Of a DNA stretch of 19,360 nt, positions 5,824 through 14,111 are shown in pieces (the stretch's first letter is position 1; every line of letters begins with the position of its first letter). Position numbers and translations under genes: made by a program. The notes beneath the pieces are model-generated. The model did no database searches. It was not told the origin of the DNA and saw only the letters and a list, made by a program, of their open reading frames with translations. Origin of the DNA: an uncultured Oscillibacter sp. (GTDB lineage Bacteria; Bacillota; Clostridia; Oscillospirales; Oscillospiraceae); contig UQMC01000026.1 in NCBI GenBank assembly GCA_900542115.1, positions 1 to 19,360 of the forward strand, given 5' to 3'.

Positions 5824-5860
5824 AAAAGCGTGAGGTATCTTTCAGATACCTCACGCTTTT
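5824..5860. terminator. Bidirectional terminator between the XRE regulator and uvrA
   Basis: A perfect 17-bp stem (5824-5840 with 5844-5860) and a TTC loop. The core is GCGTGAGGTATCT, with A4/T4 flanks giving T-tracts on both strands. It separates two convergent genes. Confidence 0.9.
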
Positions 5861-5874
5861 ATCATAGGAGTAAT

Positions 5875-8700
5875 TTATTTCAGCATTCTTTTCAGGTACT
5901 GTCCCGTGAAGCTGGCGGGGCAGGCCGCCACCTCCTCCGGCGTACCGGTGCACACAATGGTGCCGCCGCCATCGCCACCCTCGGGGCCGAGGTCAATGAG
6001 ATGATCGGCGCACTTGATGACGTCCAGATTGTGCTCGATAACCACCACGGTGTTCCCCGCGTCCACCAAACGCTGCAGCACTTCCAGCAGCTTCCGCACA
6101 TCGTCGGAATGGAGGCCGGTAGTAGGCTCATCTAAAATATAAATGGTCTTGCCGGTGGCCTGCTTGGAAAGCTCCGTGGCCAGCTTCACCCGCTGGGCCT
6201 CACCGCCGGAAAGCTCCGTGGAGGGCTGCCCCAGCTTCACATAGCCAAGGCCCACATCCTGCAAGGTTTGCAGCCGCTTTTTCAGCTTGGGCAGGGCAGA
6301 GAAGAAGTCCAGCGCCTCGTCCACCGTCATGTCCAGCACATCCGCAATGTTTTTGCCCTTGTAGCGGACTTCCAGTGTTTCCCGGTTGTAGCGTCTGCCC
6401 TTACAGACCTCACAGGGGACGAAAATATCCGGCAGGAAGTGCATTTCGATCTTCAGCAGACCGTCGCCGGAGCAGGCCTCGCACCGCCCCCCCCGGACGT
6501 TGAAGCTGAACCGCCCCTGTCCGTAGCCCCGGCTTTTGGCCTCCTGGGTGGAGGCGAACAGATCCCGGATGTCGTTGAACAGGCCGGTGTAGGTGGCTGG
6601 GTTGGAGCGGGGCGTCCGCCCAATGGGACTCTGGTCGATGTTCACCACCTTGTCCAGATATTCCAGCCCCTCCATGCGGTCGCACTTGCCGGGGCGCACC
6701 TTCATCCGCATCAGCTCCGCGCCCAAGCGCTTGAACAGCACCTCGTTCACCAGAGAGGACTTACCGCTGCCGGACACGCCGGTGACCACGGTGAAGGTCC
6801 CCAGCGGGAACTCCACATCAATGTGGCGCAGATTGTTCTCCGCCGCGCCGATGACCTTCAAAACCTTGCCGTTTCCGGGACGGCGGACAGCAGGCACCTC
6901 AATTTTCTTCTTTCCGGACAGATACTGCCCCGTCAGACTGTCGGGGTTAGCCATCACCTCCGCCGGAGTGCCTGCTGCCACCACCTGACCGCCGTGAACA
7001 CCGGCGCCGGGGCCGATGTCGATGAGGTAATCGGCGGAGCGCATGGTGTCCTCGTCATGCTCCACCACAATGAGGCTGTTGCCGAGGTCCCGCAGCCTTT
7101 GCAGCGTTGCCAGCAGCTTGTCATTGTCCCGCTGGTGCAGGCCAATGGACGGCTCGTCTAAAATATACAGCACGCCCATCAGGCTGCTGCCGATCTGGGT
7201 GGCCAGCCGGATCCGCTGGCTCTCGCCGCCGGAGAGGGTCCCGGCACTGCGGGCCAGCGTCAAATAGCCCAGGCCCACGGACTTCAAAAAGCCCAGCCGG
7301 GAACGAATTTCCTTCAAAATGCGGTCGGCGATGAGCATCTGCTGCTCCGTCAGATGCAGCTCATCCACCCACTTCAGCTCGTCAGTCACGGAAAGCGTTG
7401 TGAAATTGTAGATATTCTGATCCCCCACGGTCACGGCCAGCGATTCCTTCCGCAGCCGCCGCCCACGGCAGGTGGGACAGGGACACTCGCTCATCAGCTC
7501 CTCCAGCTCCTTCCGGCTGGCGTCGGACTGCGTTTCCTTATAGCGGCGCTCGATGTTGTTGCAGATGCCCTCAAACGCCTGCTTCAAAACGCCCTTGCCC
7601 CGCGGCTGGTCATAGTGCAGCTCCAGCAGCTCGCCCTTCGTGCCGTAGAGGATGATGTTCTTCGCCTCGTCACTGAGGCTGTCCCACGGCTCCGTCAGGG
7701 AAAATTTGTATTTTTTGCTCAGCGCGTCAAAGTACATCCGGGAAATTCCATCCCCGCGGATGTTATTCCACCCGCTGGCAGAAATAGCCCCATCCAAAAT
7801 GGACTTGTCTCCATCCTGAATAATGAGGGCCGGATCGGCCTTGAGCTGGCTGCCGAGGCCCGTACAGGTGGGGCAGGCGCCGAAGGGATTGTTGAATGAG
7901 AACATCCGGGGCGTCAACTCCTCCATGGAGATGCCGCAGTCCTCGCAGGCGTAGTTCTGGGAGAAGGAGAGGTCCTTTTCCTCCCGCAGCAGATTGACGA
8001 TCACCAGTCCTCCGGAGAGTTTCGCCGCGGTCTCCACGCTGTCCGTCAGCCGTTGGCGGATATCAGGGCGGATAATGAGCCGGTCCACGATGATCTCAAT
8101 GGAGTGCTTTTTGTTTTTCTCCAGCTTGATCTCCTCGTCCAGCTCATAGAGGTTCCCGTCAATACGCGCCCGGACATAACCGGAGCGCTTGGCGTCCTCC
8201 AGCACCTTGGCGTGCTCGCCCTTCTTGCCCCGGATGACCGGCGCCATGACCTGAATCCGCGTCCCCTCTGGCAGCGCCAGCACCTGATCGATGATCTGGT
8301 CGATGGTCTGCTGGCGGATCTCCTTGCCGCAGTTGGGGCAGTGGGGCGTACCCGCTCTTGCCCACAGCAGACGAAGATAGTCGTAGATCTCCGTCACGGT
8401 GCCCACGGTGGACCGGGGGTTTTTGCTGGTGGTTTTCTGGTCGATGGAAATGGCGGGGCTCAGGCCCTCGATATAGTCCACGTCCGGCTTGTCCATCTGG
8501 CCCAGAAACATCCGGGCGTAGGAGGAAAGGCTCTCCACGTACCGGCGCTGACCCTCAGCATAAATGGTGTCAAACGCCAGCGAGGATTTGCCGCTGCCGG
8601 ACACACCGGTCATCACCACCAGCTTGTCCCGGGGGATGGTGACGTCAATATTCTTCAGATTATTGGCCCGGGCACCTTTTACAATGATATTTTCCTGCAT
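5875..8700 (-). CDS. uvrA: Excinuclease ABC subunit A (UvrA)
   Basis: A 941-residue ABC-type ATPase that scans DNA for lesions and loads UvrB in nucleotide excision repair. The first Walker A is GVSGSGKS (residues 32-39), followed by the UvrA hallmark [24 protein letters not shown] (about 120) and CEDCG...CPTCTGLG contribute to the zinc modules. The ABC signature [12 protein letters not shown] and Walker [11 protein letters not shown] form the first half. The second half repeats [10 protein letters not shown], has the zinc finger CEACSGDG...[21 protein letters not shown] and [10 protein letters not shown]. Length is normal. The start is set by family alignment; the only ribosome site (AGGAG) is unusually far, about 13 bases upstream, so initiation may be modest. 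No SOS box is seen in front of it, unlike uvrB. Confidence 0.98.
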   Translation of the reverse strand: MQENIIVKGARANNLKNIDVTIPRDKLVVMTGVSGSGKSSLAFDTIYAEGQRRYVESLSSYARMFLGQMDKPDVDYIEGLSPAISIDQKTTSKNPRSTVGTVTEIYDYLRLLWARAGTPHCPNCGKEIRQQTIDQIIDQVLALPEGTRIQVMAPVIRGKKGEHAKVLEDAKRSGYVRARIDGNLYELDEEIKLEKNKKHSIEIIVDRLIIRPDIRQRLTDSVETAAKLSGGLVIVNLLREEKDLSFSQNYACEDCGISMEELTPRMFSFNNPFGACPTCTGLGSQLKADPALIIQDGDKSILDGAISASGWNNIRGDGISRMYFDALSKKYKFSLTEPWDSLSDEAKNIILYGTKGELLELHYDQPRGKGVLKQAFEGICNNIERRYKETQSDASRKELEELMSECPCPTCRGRRLRKESLAVTVGDQNIYNFTTLSVTDELKWVDELHLTEQQMLIADRILKEIRSRLGFLKSVGLGYLTLARSAGTLSGGESQRIRLATQIGSSLMGVLYILDEPSIGLHQRDNDKLLATLQRLRDLGNSLIVVEHDEDTMRSADYLIDIGPGAGVHGGQVVAAGTPAEVMANPDSLTGQYLSGKKKIEVPAVRRPGNGKVLKVIGAAENNLRHIDVEFPLGTFTVVTGVSGSGKSSLVNEVLFKRLGAELMRMKVRPGKCDRMEGLEYLDKVVNIDQSPIGRTPRSNPATYTGLFNDIRDLFASTQEAKSRGYGQGRFSFNVRGGRCEACSGDGLLKIEMHFLPDIFVPCEVCKGRRYNRETLEVRYKGKNIADVLDMTVDEALDFFSALPKLKKRLQTLQDVGLGYVKLGQPSTELSGGEAQRVKLATELSKQATGKTIYILDEPTTGLHSDDVRKLLEVLQRLVDAGNTVVVIEHNLDVIKCADHLIDLGPEGGDGGGTIVCTGTPEEVAACPASFTGQYLKRMLK

Positions 8701-8750
8701 ACTGTTGCTTACTGCTCCTGCTTTCTATCGTAAAACCGGTTTTCGGTGAC

Positions 8751-8779
8751 AGCTTACTCGAATAATTTTTTAATGTCAA
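8751..8779 (-). promoter_or_regulatory. Putative uvrA promoter
   Basis: On the minus strand TTGACA (8774-8779), a 17-base spacer and TAAGCT (8751-8756). The -35 is perfect, the -10 weak. A 12-base palindrome AAAACCGGTTTT (8732-8743) lies just downstream, in the expected leader. Confidence 0.45.
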
Positions 8780-8826
8780 CTGCGATTTTAAAATAAATCT
8801 CATAGTTTTTCAAACTTTATCGTGCA

Positions 8827-9312
8827 TTAGTTCACGGTGACATCCGCCATTTTGGCCCCCAGCAGCGCCACGAGGTCGGCGGGGTTCACCTCTACCTGCG
8901 CGCCGATCTTCCCTGCGGACACGCAGATGGTATCGAATAGCTCCGCCGTTTCGTGGAACACCGTAGGGAACTGCTTTTTCATCCCCACCGGGGAGCACCC
9001 GCCGTGGACATAGCCCGTCAGTGGCAGCAGCTCCTTCTGCGGCAGCATAGCAATGGATTTTTCCCCCACCGCCTTCGCCGCCTTTTTCAAATCCAGATTT
9101 TCCGCCACCGGGATGTCAAATACATAGTATGCCCCGGAGGTACCCTTTGTTACCAGCGTTTTGAATACCTGCTCCGGGTCCTGCCCCAGATAGCCCGCCA
9201 CGGACACACCGTCCACCGGCCCGTCCGCCGGGTACTCATGAGCCGTGTAGGCGATTTTTTTCTGCTCCAGCGTCCGCATGACGTTGGTTTTTTCTTCCTT
9301 GTGCTTGGACAC
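8827..9312 (-). CDS. ybaK: YbaK/EbsC-type aminoacyl-tRNA deacylase (Cys-tRNA(Pro))
   Basis: A 161-residue trans-editing enzyme of the YbaK/ProX fold that hydrolyses misacylated tRNA, typically Cys-tRNA(Pro). The conserved core is visible: DGVSVAGYLGQDPEQVFKTL, then KKAAKAVGEKSIAML and GYVHGGCSPVGMKK, containing the G-x-C-S-P-V-G signature at about 105-111. The upstream GTG at 9321 lies inside the ribosome site AGAGGTG, so I prefer the GTG at 9312, which gives the usual MSKHKEEKTNVMRTL start. It follows the traX-like gene by 12 bases and is presumably co-transcribed with it; uvrA downstream has its own candidate promoter. Confidence 0.9.
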   Translation of the reverse strand: MSKHKEEKTNVMRTLEQKKIAYTAHEYPADGPVDGVSVAGYLGQDPEQVFKTLVTKGTSGAYYVFDIPVAENLDLKKAAKAVGEKSIAMLPQKELLPLTGYVHGGCSPVGMKKQFPTVFHETAELFDTICVSAGKIGAQVEVNPADLVALLGAKMADVTVN

Positions 9313-9324
9313 AGATCTCACCTC

Positions 9325-10065
9325 TTACAAATACATCCGCAGCAATGCCAGGATCAGCATGTGGGCGGGATAAAAAGCGTAGCAGGCATACTGGATGGCC
9401 TTATTGTGAGCGCCCTGTCTGCCGTTATACAGCCAAATGGGGATCAGGGCCAGCAGCGCCAAGCCCTGCTCCGGGAATTCCAAGGTCCAGCTCCCCAGCG
9501 TCAGGGGGATGGTCATGCCCCCCAGCAGTTTGCAGTTCAGGAAGGCCAGTCCCGCCACCTCGCCGAGCCAGCCGTAGGGGATCTGGCGGCAGAGGTAGAA
9601 GATCAGCACCGTGACCACGCCGCTGCCGTAGTAGTCCACCATGCCGACCGTTCCCAGAAAATAGCCCACGGGCAGGCTCAAAACGGCGGCGAGGATATAC
9701 AGCCCCGTTCCCTTGCTCCGGACCTTTTCCAGCCCCAGCATCAGCAGAAGGGCGATGAAGAAGGTGAACATCACGTTCTGATGGAAGGGGAACACCGGGG
9801 AGGAGTAGTACAGGTAGTTAAAGGGGATCTCAGAGATCAGGGCAAAGACCAGCATCCGCAGCAGGTATTTTTTCCGGTCATGGGTCCGCTGAAAGCCCTC
9901 CGCCACCTGAAAGGCAAAAATGGGGAAAGCGACGCGGCCCACCGCCGTCAGCCACATGACGCCGGGCAGCACCGTGGCCCACAGGTGGTCGCAGAGCATG
10001 AGGGCCATGGCCAGCAGTTTTAAGGCCAGGCTGTCCAGACACCCCCTGGTTTTTGTGTGTTCCAT
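9325..10065 (-). CDS. TraX family integral membrane protein
   Basis: A 246-residue polytopic protein with about seven hydrophobic segments. The start SLALKLLAMALMLCDHLWA is the TraX (PF05857) signature, with a conserved Asp-His in the first membrane helix. VGRVAFPIFAFQVAEGF followed by RTHDRKKYLLRMLVFALISEIPFN is equally typical, and the C-terminus carries the AFYPAHMLILAL ending. F-plasmid TraX acetylates pilin; chromosomal Firmicutes members have no proven substrate and may be membrane acyltransferases. I start at ATG 10065 (AAAGGA upstream); the frame's 21 extra upstream codons lack hydrophobic or family character. It is in tandem with ybaK, 12 bases apart. Confidence 0.85.
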   Translation of the reverse strand: MEHTKTRGCLDSLALKLLAMALMLCDHLWATVLPGVMWLTAVGRVAFPIFAFQVAEGFQRTHDRKKYLLRMLVFALISEIPFNYLYYSSPVFPFHQNVMFTFFIALLLMLGLEKVRSKGTGLYILAAVLSLPVGYFLGTVGMVDYYGSGVVTVLIFYLCRQIPYGWLGEVAGLAFLNCKLLGGMTIPLTLGSWTLEFPEQGLALLALIPIWLYNGRQGAHNKAIQYACYAFYPAHMLILALLRMYL

Positions 10066-10165
10066 AGTATGTTTTCCTTTGCAATGTTTTTCGTGTTTTT
10101 TCTGTATGTAAAATGCCCATTCGGACATACATTTGTCTGTTTTGGGTCACCCCGTTTTCAGTCGG

Positions 10166-10924
10166 CTACGGCAGCACCCACAGGGCGATGTTGTACCCGA
10201 TGAGCAGCAGGATCGGATAAATGCACCAGCCCGCCCGCTGCATTCCCAGATAGAAGTCCGACGGCTCCGGGTCCTTCACGTCGCACATATGCTGCCAGCG
10301 GAACAGGGCCAATGGGTATGCGGCGTCCAGCGCCAGCAGGCCGGAAAACAGCAGCATGGTGAAATACAGCATCCAACTGCCCCGGGCCGTCCGCTCCGGT
10401 CCTCTTGCGAAGGCCAGGATCGTCCCAGCGGAGGTTTTATAGGAATCCCAGTAGTTTTCTCCGCTGGTCCTGAAGGTGGCCTCCAATCCGGAAAATGGGG
10501 CCCAGTTTCCCTCCAGATCGTACCATCCCATGTCGTGCTCCGCCGTATAGCCGCCCTCAAAAAGGAGCTGACCGTTCCGGGTGATTCGGATGTGCTCCAC
10601 CGGTCCCAGCTGGTCCGCCTGAATGGGCGGCAGGCCGGTCTCCACCGCGCACTCGTCACGGACGCGGTCCCCGACCTGAACCACCACCTCCGTCCGCTGT
10701 TCATCGGGGCAGTCCGTCACGGTGATCTTCACCCGCTCACCCTGAACCTTCCCGGCGTAGACCGTCGCGGCGGGATCATCGGCCTGCACCGACACCCGCA
10801 GGAACCCCTCTTCAAATTTCACACCCTCAAGTCTGTGAAATACAAACGTCAGGATGGCGAAGGTCACTGCCATAGCCGCAACGGAGATCAGGACAGCCTT
10901 TTGCAGAGCAGAGCGTTTTTCCAT
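10166..10924 (-). CDS. Membrane-anchored protein with extracytoplasmic domain, unknown function
   Basis: A 252-residue protein. One N-terminal membrane segment (about 9-29, VLISVAAMAVTFAILTFVF) is followed by about 150 polar residues rich in beta-strand patterns (VKITVTDCPDEQRTEVVVQV, IRITRNGQLLFEGGYT), probably outside the membrane. Two C-terminal segments follow (about 183-203 and 232-250). AGGGGG sits just before the ATG. It lies between uvrB and traX on the same strand with short gaps, so it may be expressed from the uvrB promoter. I do not recognise a family. Confidence 0.65.
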   Translation of the reverse strand: MEKRSALQKAVLISVAAMAVTFAILTFVFHRLEGVKFEEGFLRVSVQADDPAATVYAGKVQGERVKITVTDCPDEQRTEVVVQVGDRVRDECAVETGLPPIQADQLGPVEHIRITRNGQLLFEGGYTAEHDMGWYDLEGNWAPFSGLEATFRTSGENYWDSYKTSAGTILAFARGPERTARGSWMLYFTMLLFSGLLALDAAYPLALFRWQHMCDVKDPEPSDFYLGMQRAGWCIYPILLLIGYNIALWVLP

Positions 10925-11002
10925 AAATACCCCCTGTATTTTTCCAATCGGTTCGTACAGTTTGTTTTCGGTTTTGGCGTGTTTTCTCTCGAAATTTGTC
11001 CG

Positions 11003-12973
11003 CTATTTACCGCCCCGCAGCTCGATGATGCGGTCACGCAGCACGGCGGCATACTCGAATTCCAGCAGCTTGCTGGCCTCCTTCATCTCCTGCTCCAACT
11101 TGGCGATCTCCGCCGTCCGCTCCGCCTCCGTCAGCTTTTTGGGCTTGCCCTTGGCCTTGTGTCCGGCGTCCTCGCTCTTGGAGATCTCCAGAATTTCCCG
11201 GACATCCTTGATGATGGTTTTCGGCACGATGCCATGAGCCCTGTTGTAATCGTCCTGAATTTTCCGGCGGCGCTCCGTCTCGTCCATGGCCGCCCGCATG
11301 GAGGGCGTAATAGTATCGGCATACAAAATGACCATGCCCTCGGCGTTTCGGGCGGCGCGGCCGATGGTCTGAATAAGGGAGGTCTCACTGCGGAGAAAGC
11401 CCTCCTTGTCCGCGTCCAGCACCGCCACCAAAGAGACCTCCGGCAGATCAAGGCCCTCCCGCAGCAGGTTGATGCCTACCAGCACATCAAATTCTCCCAA
11501 CCGCAGGTCCCGGATGATCTCCATCCGCTCAATGGTCTGCACATCGGAATGCATATACCGCACCCGGATATTGGCGGCCCGGAAAAACTCCGTCAGGTCC
11601 TCCGCCATCTTCTTCGTCAGGGTCGTCACCAACACCCGCTCGTTCCGCTGGGCCCGGGCGCGAATCTCCTCCATGAGATCGTCGATCTGGCCCTCCACCG
11701 GACGGACCTCCACTCTGGGGTCCAGCAGTCCGGTGGGGCGGATGACCTGCTCCACGATGTTGTCCGCCCGCTCCCGCTCGTAGGGCCCCGGCGTGGCGGA
11801 GACGAACACCGCCTGACCGATGCGGCTCTCAAATTCCTCGAATTTCAGCGGCCGGTTGTCAAAGGCGCAGGGCAGGCGGAAGCCATAGCGCACCAGCGAT
11901 TCCTTTCTGGCCCGATCGCCGTTGTACATGGCCCGCACCTGCGGCAGCGTCACATGGCTCTCGTCCACAAACAGCAGGAAATCATCGGGAAAGAAGTCCA
12001 GCAGGGTCATAGGGGCGCTGCCTGCCGGACGGTCGGAAATGATCCGGGAATAGTTCTCGATGCCGGAGCAGTAGCCCAACTCCCGCATCATTTCCATGTC
12101 ATATTCCGTCCGCTGGCGGATGCGCTGGGCCTCCACCAGCATCTCATTGTCATTGAAATATTTTACCTGGTCCTCCAGTTCCGTTTGAATCTGGCTGATA
12201 GCCCGCTCCATTTTGTCCTTGGTGGTAACATAGTGGCTGGCGGGGTAAATGGCCACATGGTTCAGCACCCGGTTCACCGTACCGGTGAGGGGGTGAAAGT
12301 CGGAGATCCGGTCGATCTCGTCCCCAAAGAACTCCACCCGGATGGCGTGATCCTTGTAGTAGGCGGGGTAGATCTCCACCGTGTCCCCCCGCACCCGGAA
12401 CCGGTTCCGCTCGAAGGCCACGTCGTTCCGCTCGTAGCGGTTCTCCACCAGACGGCGCAGCAGCTCGTCCCGGTCCCACTCCGCCCCCTGACGCAGAGAA
12501 ATCACCATCTGGGCAAAGTCGTCCGGCTCGCCCAAGCCGTAAATGCAGGACACGGAGGACACCACGATCACGTCCCGCCGCTCCAACAGGGCACAGGTAG
12601 CGGACAGCCGCAGGCGGTCGATCTCATCATTGGTAGATGCGTCCTTGGCGATGTAGGTATCCGTGTGGGGGATATAGGCCTCGGGCTGGTAGTAGTCGTA
12701 GTAGGAGACAAAATACTCCACGGCGTTGTTGGGGAAAAACTCCTTGAATTCCGCGCAGAGCTGGGCCGCCAGCGTCTTATTGTGGGCCAGCACCAGCGTA
12801 GGCCGCTGGACCTTCTCAATGACCTTGGCCATGGTATAGGTCTTGCCGGAGCCGGTGACGCCTAACAAGACCTGCTCCTTCAAGCCGTTTTCGATGCCCG
12901 CCGCCAGCGCGTCGATGGCCTCCGGCTGGTCGCCGGAGGGCTGATAAGGGGATACTACTTCAAATTTCGGCAT
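11003..12973 (-). CDS. uvrB: Excinuclease ABC subunit B (UvrB)
   Basis: A 656-residue helicase-like subunit that takes damaged DNA from UvrA and recruits UvrC. Walker A is GVTGSGKT (38-45). The damage-verifying beta-hairpin reads [18 protein letters not shown]. Motif II is DESHVTLPQ, the hallmark [21 protein letters not shown] is present, and motif VI is QTIGRAARN. The C-terminal UVR domain ([19 protein letters not shown]) that binds UvrC is intact. AAAGGA precedes the ATG. The promoter contains a perfect Gram-positive SOS box. Codon use is high-GC and like that of uvrA. Confidence 0.98.
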   Translation of the reverse strand: MPKFEVVSPYQPSGDQPEAIDALAAGIENGLKEQVLLGVTGSGKTYTMAKVIEKVQRPTLVLAHNKTLAAQLCAEFKEFFPNNAVEYFVSYYDYYQPEAYIPHTDTYIAKDASTNDEIDRLRLSATCALLERRDVIVVSSVSCIYGLGEPDDFAQMVISLRQGAEWDRDELLRRLVENRYERNDVAFERNRFRVRGDTVEIYPAYYKDHAIRVEFFGDEIDRISDFHPLTGTVNRVLNHVAIYPASHYVTTKDKMERAISQIQTELEDQVKYFNDNEMLVEAQRIRQRTEYDMEMMRELGYCSGIENYSRIISDRPAGSAPMTLLDFFPDDFLLFVDESHVTLPQVRAMYNGDRARKESLVRYGFRLPCAFDNRPLKFEEFESRIGQAVFVSATPGPYERERADNIVEQVIRPTGLLDPRVEVRPVEGQIDDLMEEIRARAQRNERVLVTTLTKKMAEDLTEFFRAANIRVRYMHSDVQTIERMEIIRDLRLGEFDVLVGINLLREGLDLPEVSLVAVLDADKEGFLRSETSLIQTIGRAARNAEGMVILYADTITPSMRAAMDETERRRKIQDDYNRAHGIVPKTIIKDVREILEISKSEDAGHKAKGKPKKLTEAERTAEIAKLEQEMKEASKLLEFEYAAVLRDRIIELRGGK

Positions 12974-13046
12974 GGGAATCCTTTCCGTTTTTCTGCGGGC
13001 GGAGCGGGGGCGGCTCCGTCCCGTCCGTGCAGGATGCTATATTTTT

Positions 13047-13086
13047 ATGATAACACATCTGCGCCGAAAAATCAAACATTTGTTCG
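13047..13086 (-). promoter_or_regulatory. uvrB promoter with LexA (SOS) box
   Basis: On the minus strand the 14-mer CGAACAAATGTTTG (13073-13086) fits the Gram-positive LexA/DinR consensus CGAACRNRYGTTYG-type at every position. It overlaps the -35 TTGATT (13070-13075), which is 17 bases from the -10 TATCAT (13047-13052). LexA binding there would repress uvrB until DNA damage. Confidence 0.8.
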
Positions 13087-13101
13087 TATTTCAGGGCGGT
13101 C

Positions 13102-13779
13102 TTATCCGAAAAATCCGCTCTGCGCCATGGAAACGAAATCATTGTCCGCCACAATGATGTGGTCGGCCAGCGTCACGCCGATGGTATCCAGCGCCCGCCG
13201 TGCCGCCTCCGTGGCGGCGCAGTCATCATCGGAGGGCAGCGCTACACCGCTGGGGTGGTTGTGGGCTAAAATCACCGTACTGGCCGAGGTGAGAATAGCA
13301 TTTTCCATGAGTTTGCGGATGTCCAGCCCGGAGGAGGCGATACCGCCCTCTCCCAGCCGTTTGCAGGCCAACAGCTTGCATTTGCGATCCAAGCAAAGCT
13401 GGTAGACCACCTCATGGGTCTCCCCCGCAAAGCGCTCCAACAGATAGGCCCCCACGGTCTTCACCGAGGACAGCGGACGGTTCTGCGCCGCCTCAGCCAG
13501 CCTTGCCCGGGTGCCGATCTGTCCCGCCACCTTCAACAGCACAGCGGCACTTTCACCGACGCCCTCTACCTTCCGTAGGTCCTCCACGGGCGCGGTCAGT
13601 ACCGCCAGCAGTGAGCCGTAGCGCTCGATGAGGCGGTGGGCAATGGGATTGGTGTCCCGCCGGGGAATGGCGTAATACAGCAGAAGCTCCAGCGCCTCGT
13701 GATCCGCAAAGCCCTCCAGTCCGCTCTTTAAAAAGCGCTGCCGCATTTTCTCCCGGTGTCCCTGGTGGATATTTTCCAT
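13102..13779 (-). CDS. radC: RadC family JAB1/MPN+ metalloprotein
   Basis: A 225-residue protein. The N-terminal helix-hairpin-helix region includes KVEGVGESAAVLLK (about 68-81). The C-terminal JAMM/MPN+ domain has the metal-binding HNHPSG...PSDDD motif near residues 173-186 and EVVYQLCLDRK upstream, all catalytic-type residues present. RadC was once linked to DNA repair, but its biochemical role is uncertain. GGGGGAA precedes the ATG by about 9 bases. It lies upstream of uvrB on the same strand, but a separate promoter (13047-13086) lies past its stop. Confidence 0.93.
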   Translation of the reverse strand: MENIHQGHREKMRQRFLKSGLEGFADHEALELLLYYAIPRRDTNPIAHRLIERYGSLLAVLTAPVEDLRKVEGVGESAAVLLKVAGQIGTRARLAEAAQNRPLSSVKTVGAYLLERFAGETHEVVYQLCLDRKCKLLACKRLGEGGIASSGLDIRKLMENAILTSASTVILAHNHPSGVALPSDDDCAATEAARRALDTIGVTLADHIIVADNDFVSMAQSGFFG

Positions 13780-13840
13780 ACAGCCGTTCCCCCTTCCGCC
13801 GTGCCCGTCCTGCTATAAGCGATCATTGCTTTAAAAGAAT

Positions 13841-13869
13841 ATTATATCACGCCGATATGCAAAAAGAAA
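13841..13869 (-). promoter_or_regulatory. Weak radC promoter candidate
   Basis: A perfect TATAAT on the minus strand (13841-13846), 17 bases from a poor -35 TTTCTT (13864-13869) that coincides with the T-tract of the spore-gene terminator. Confidence 0.35.
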
Positions 13870-13890
13870 GAGCGGACCGGTGTCCGCCCT
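13861..13890 (-). terminator. Terminator of the truncated SASP gene
   Basis: The stem 13869-13877/13882-13890 has a CGGT loop. Its one imperfect position is U-G on the minus strand but A/C on the plus strand, so it forms better in minus-strand RNA. TTTCTTTTT follows. Confidence 0.7.
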
Positions 13891-13913
13891 CTCTTTTCTC
13901 GCGTCCTTCTGCC

Positions 13914-14033
13914 TTACAGATTCTTCTCGTAGGACTCGATCATCTTCTTGACCATCTGGCCGCCCACGGAACCGGCCTCGCGGCTGGTCAGGTCGCCGTT
14001 GTAGCCCTGCTTCAGATTGACACCCATCTCCCT
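13914..14033 (-). pseudogene. C-terminal part of an alpha/beta-type small acid-soluble spore protein, interrupted
   Basis: The minus strand encodes REMGVNLKQGYNGDLTSREA, continuing GSVGGQMVKKMIE and the tail SYEKNL before TAA (13914-13916). This is the conserved C-terminal DNA-binding part of alpha/beta SASPs, which saturate spore DNA. The first family block is absent: the germination-protease motif (K-x-E-[LIV]-A-x-[DE]-hydrophobic-G-hydrophobic) survives only as its last residues R-E-M-G-V, and upstream the frame reads ...YTP instead of ...VA. Immediately beyond begins an inverted repeat and the serine-recombinase gene. The fragment keeps a normal terminator. No ribosome site precedes the internal ATG at 14027, so it is probably silent unless the element excises. 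Confidence 0.85.
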
Positions 14034-14088
14034 TGGTGTGTATTCACCACAAAAACTCAGTTTTACTTTGAAGTCAATACACACCAAG
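14032..14088. repeat. 13-bp perfect inverted repeat at the element/SASP junction, probable attachment site
   Basis: CTTGGTGTGTATT (14032-14044) and AATACACACCAAG (14076-14088) are exact reverse complements separated by 31 bases. The left arm touches the point where SASP coding similarity ends, and the recombinase stop is at 14112. The total span of 57 bp is comparable to a serine-integrase attachment site. There is no T-tract on the minus strand, so a recombinase-binding role fits better than a terminator. The exact crossover cannot be placed without the other end. Confidence 0.55.
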
Positions 14089-14111
14089 ATGGTTTGATGT
14101 TTTTTGACCTC

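Noticed and set aside
6268..7899. Long plus-strand frames opposite uvrA (6268-7161, 7354-7899)
   Set aside because: Shadows of uvrA with no ribosome sites and no protein motifs.
10133..12865. A 910-codon open frame on the plus strand
   Set aside because: It is antisense to uvrB and its neighbour; its His/Gln/Leu-rich, low-complexity translation is what high-GC coding DNA yields on the opposite strand, and uvrB is unmistakable.
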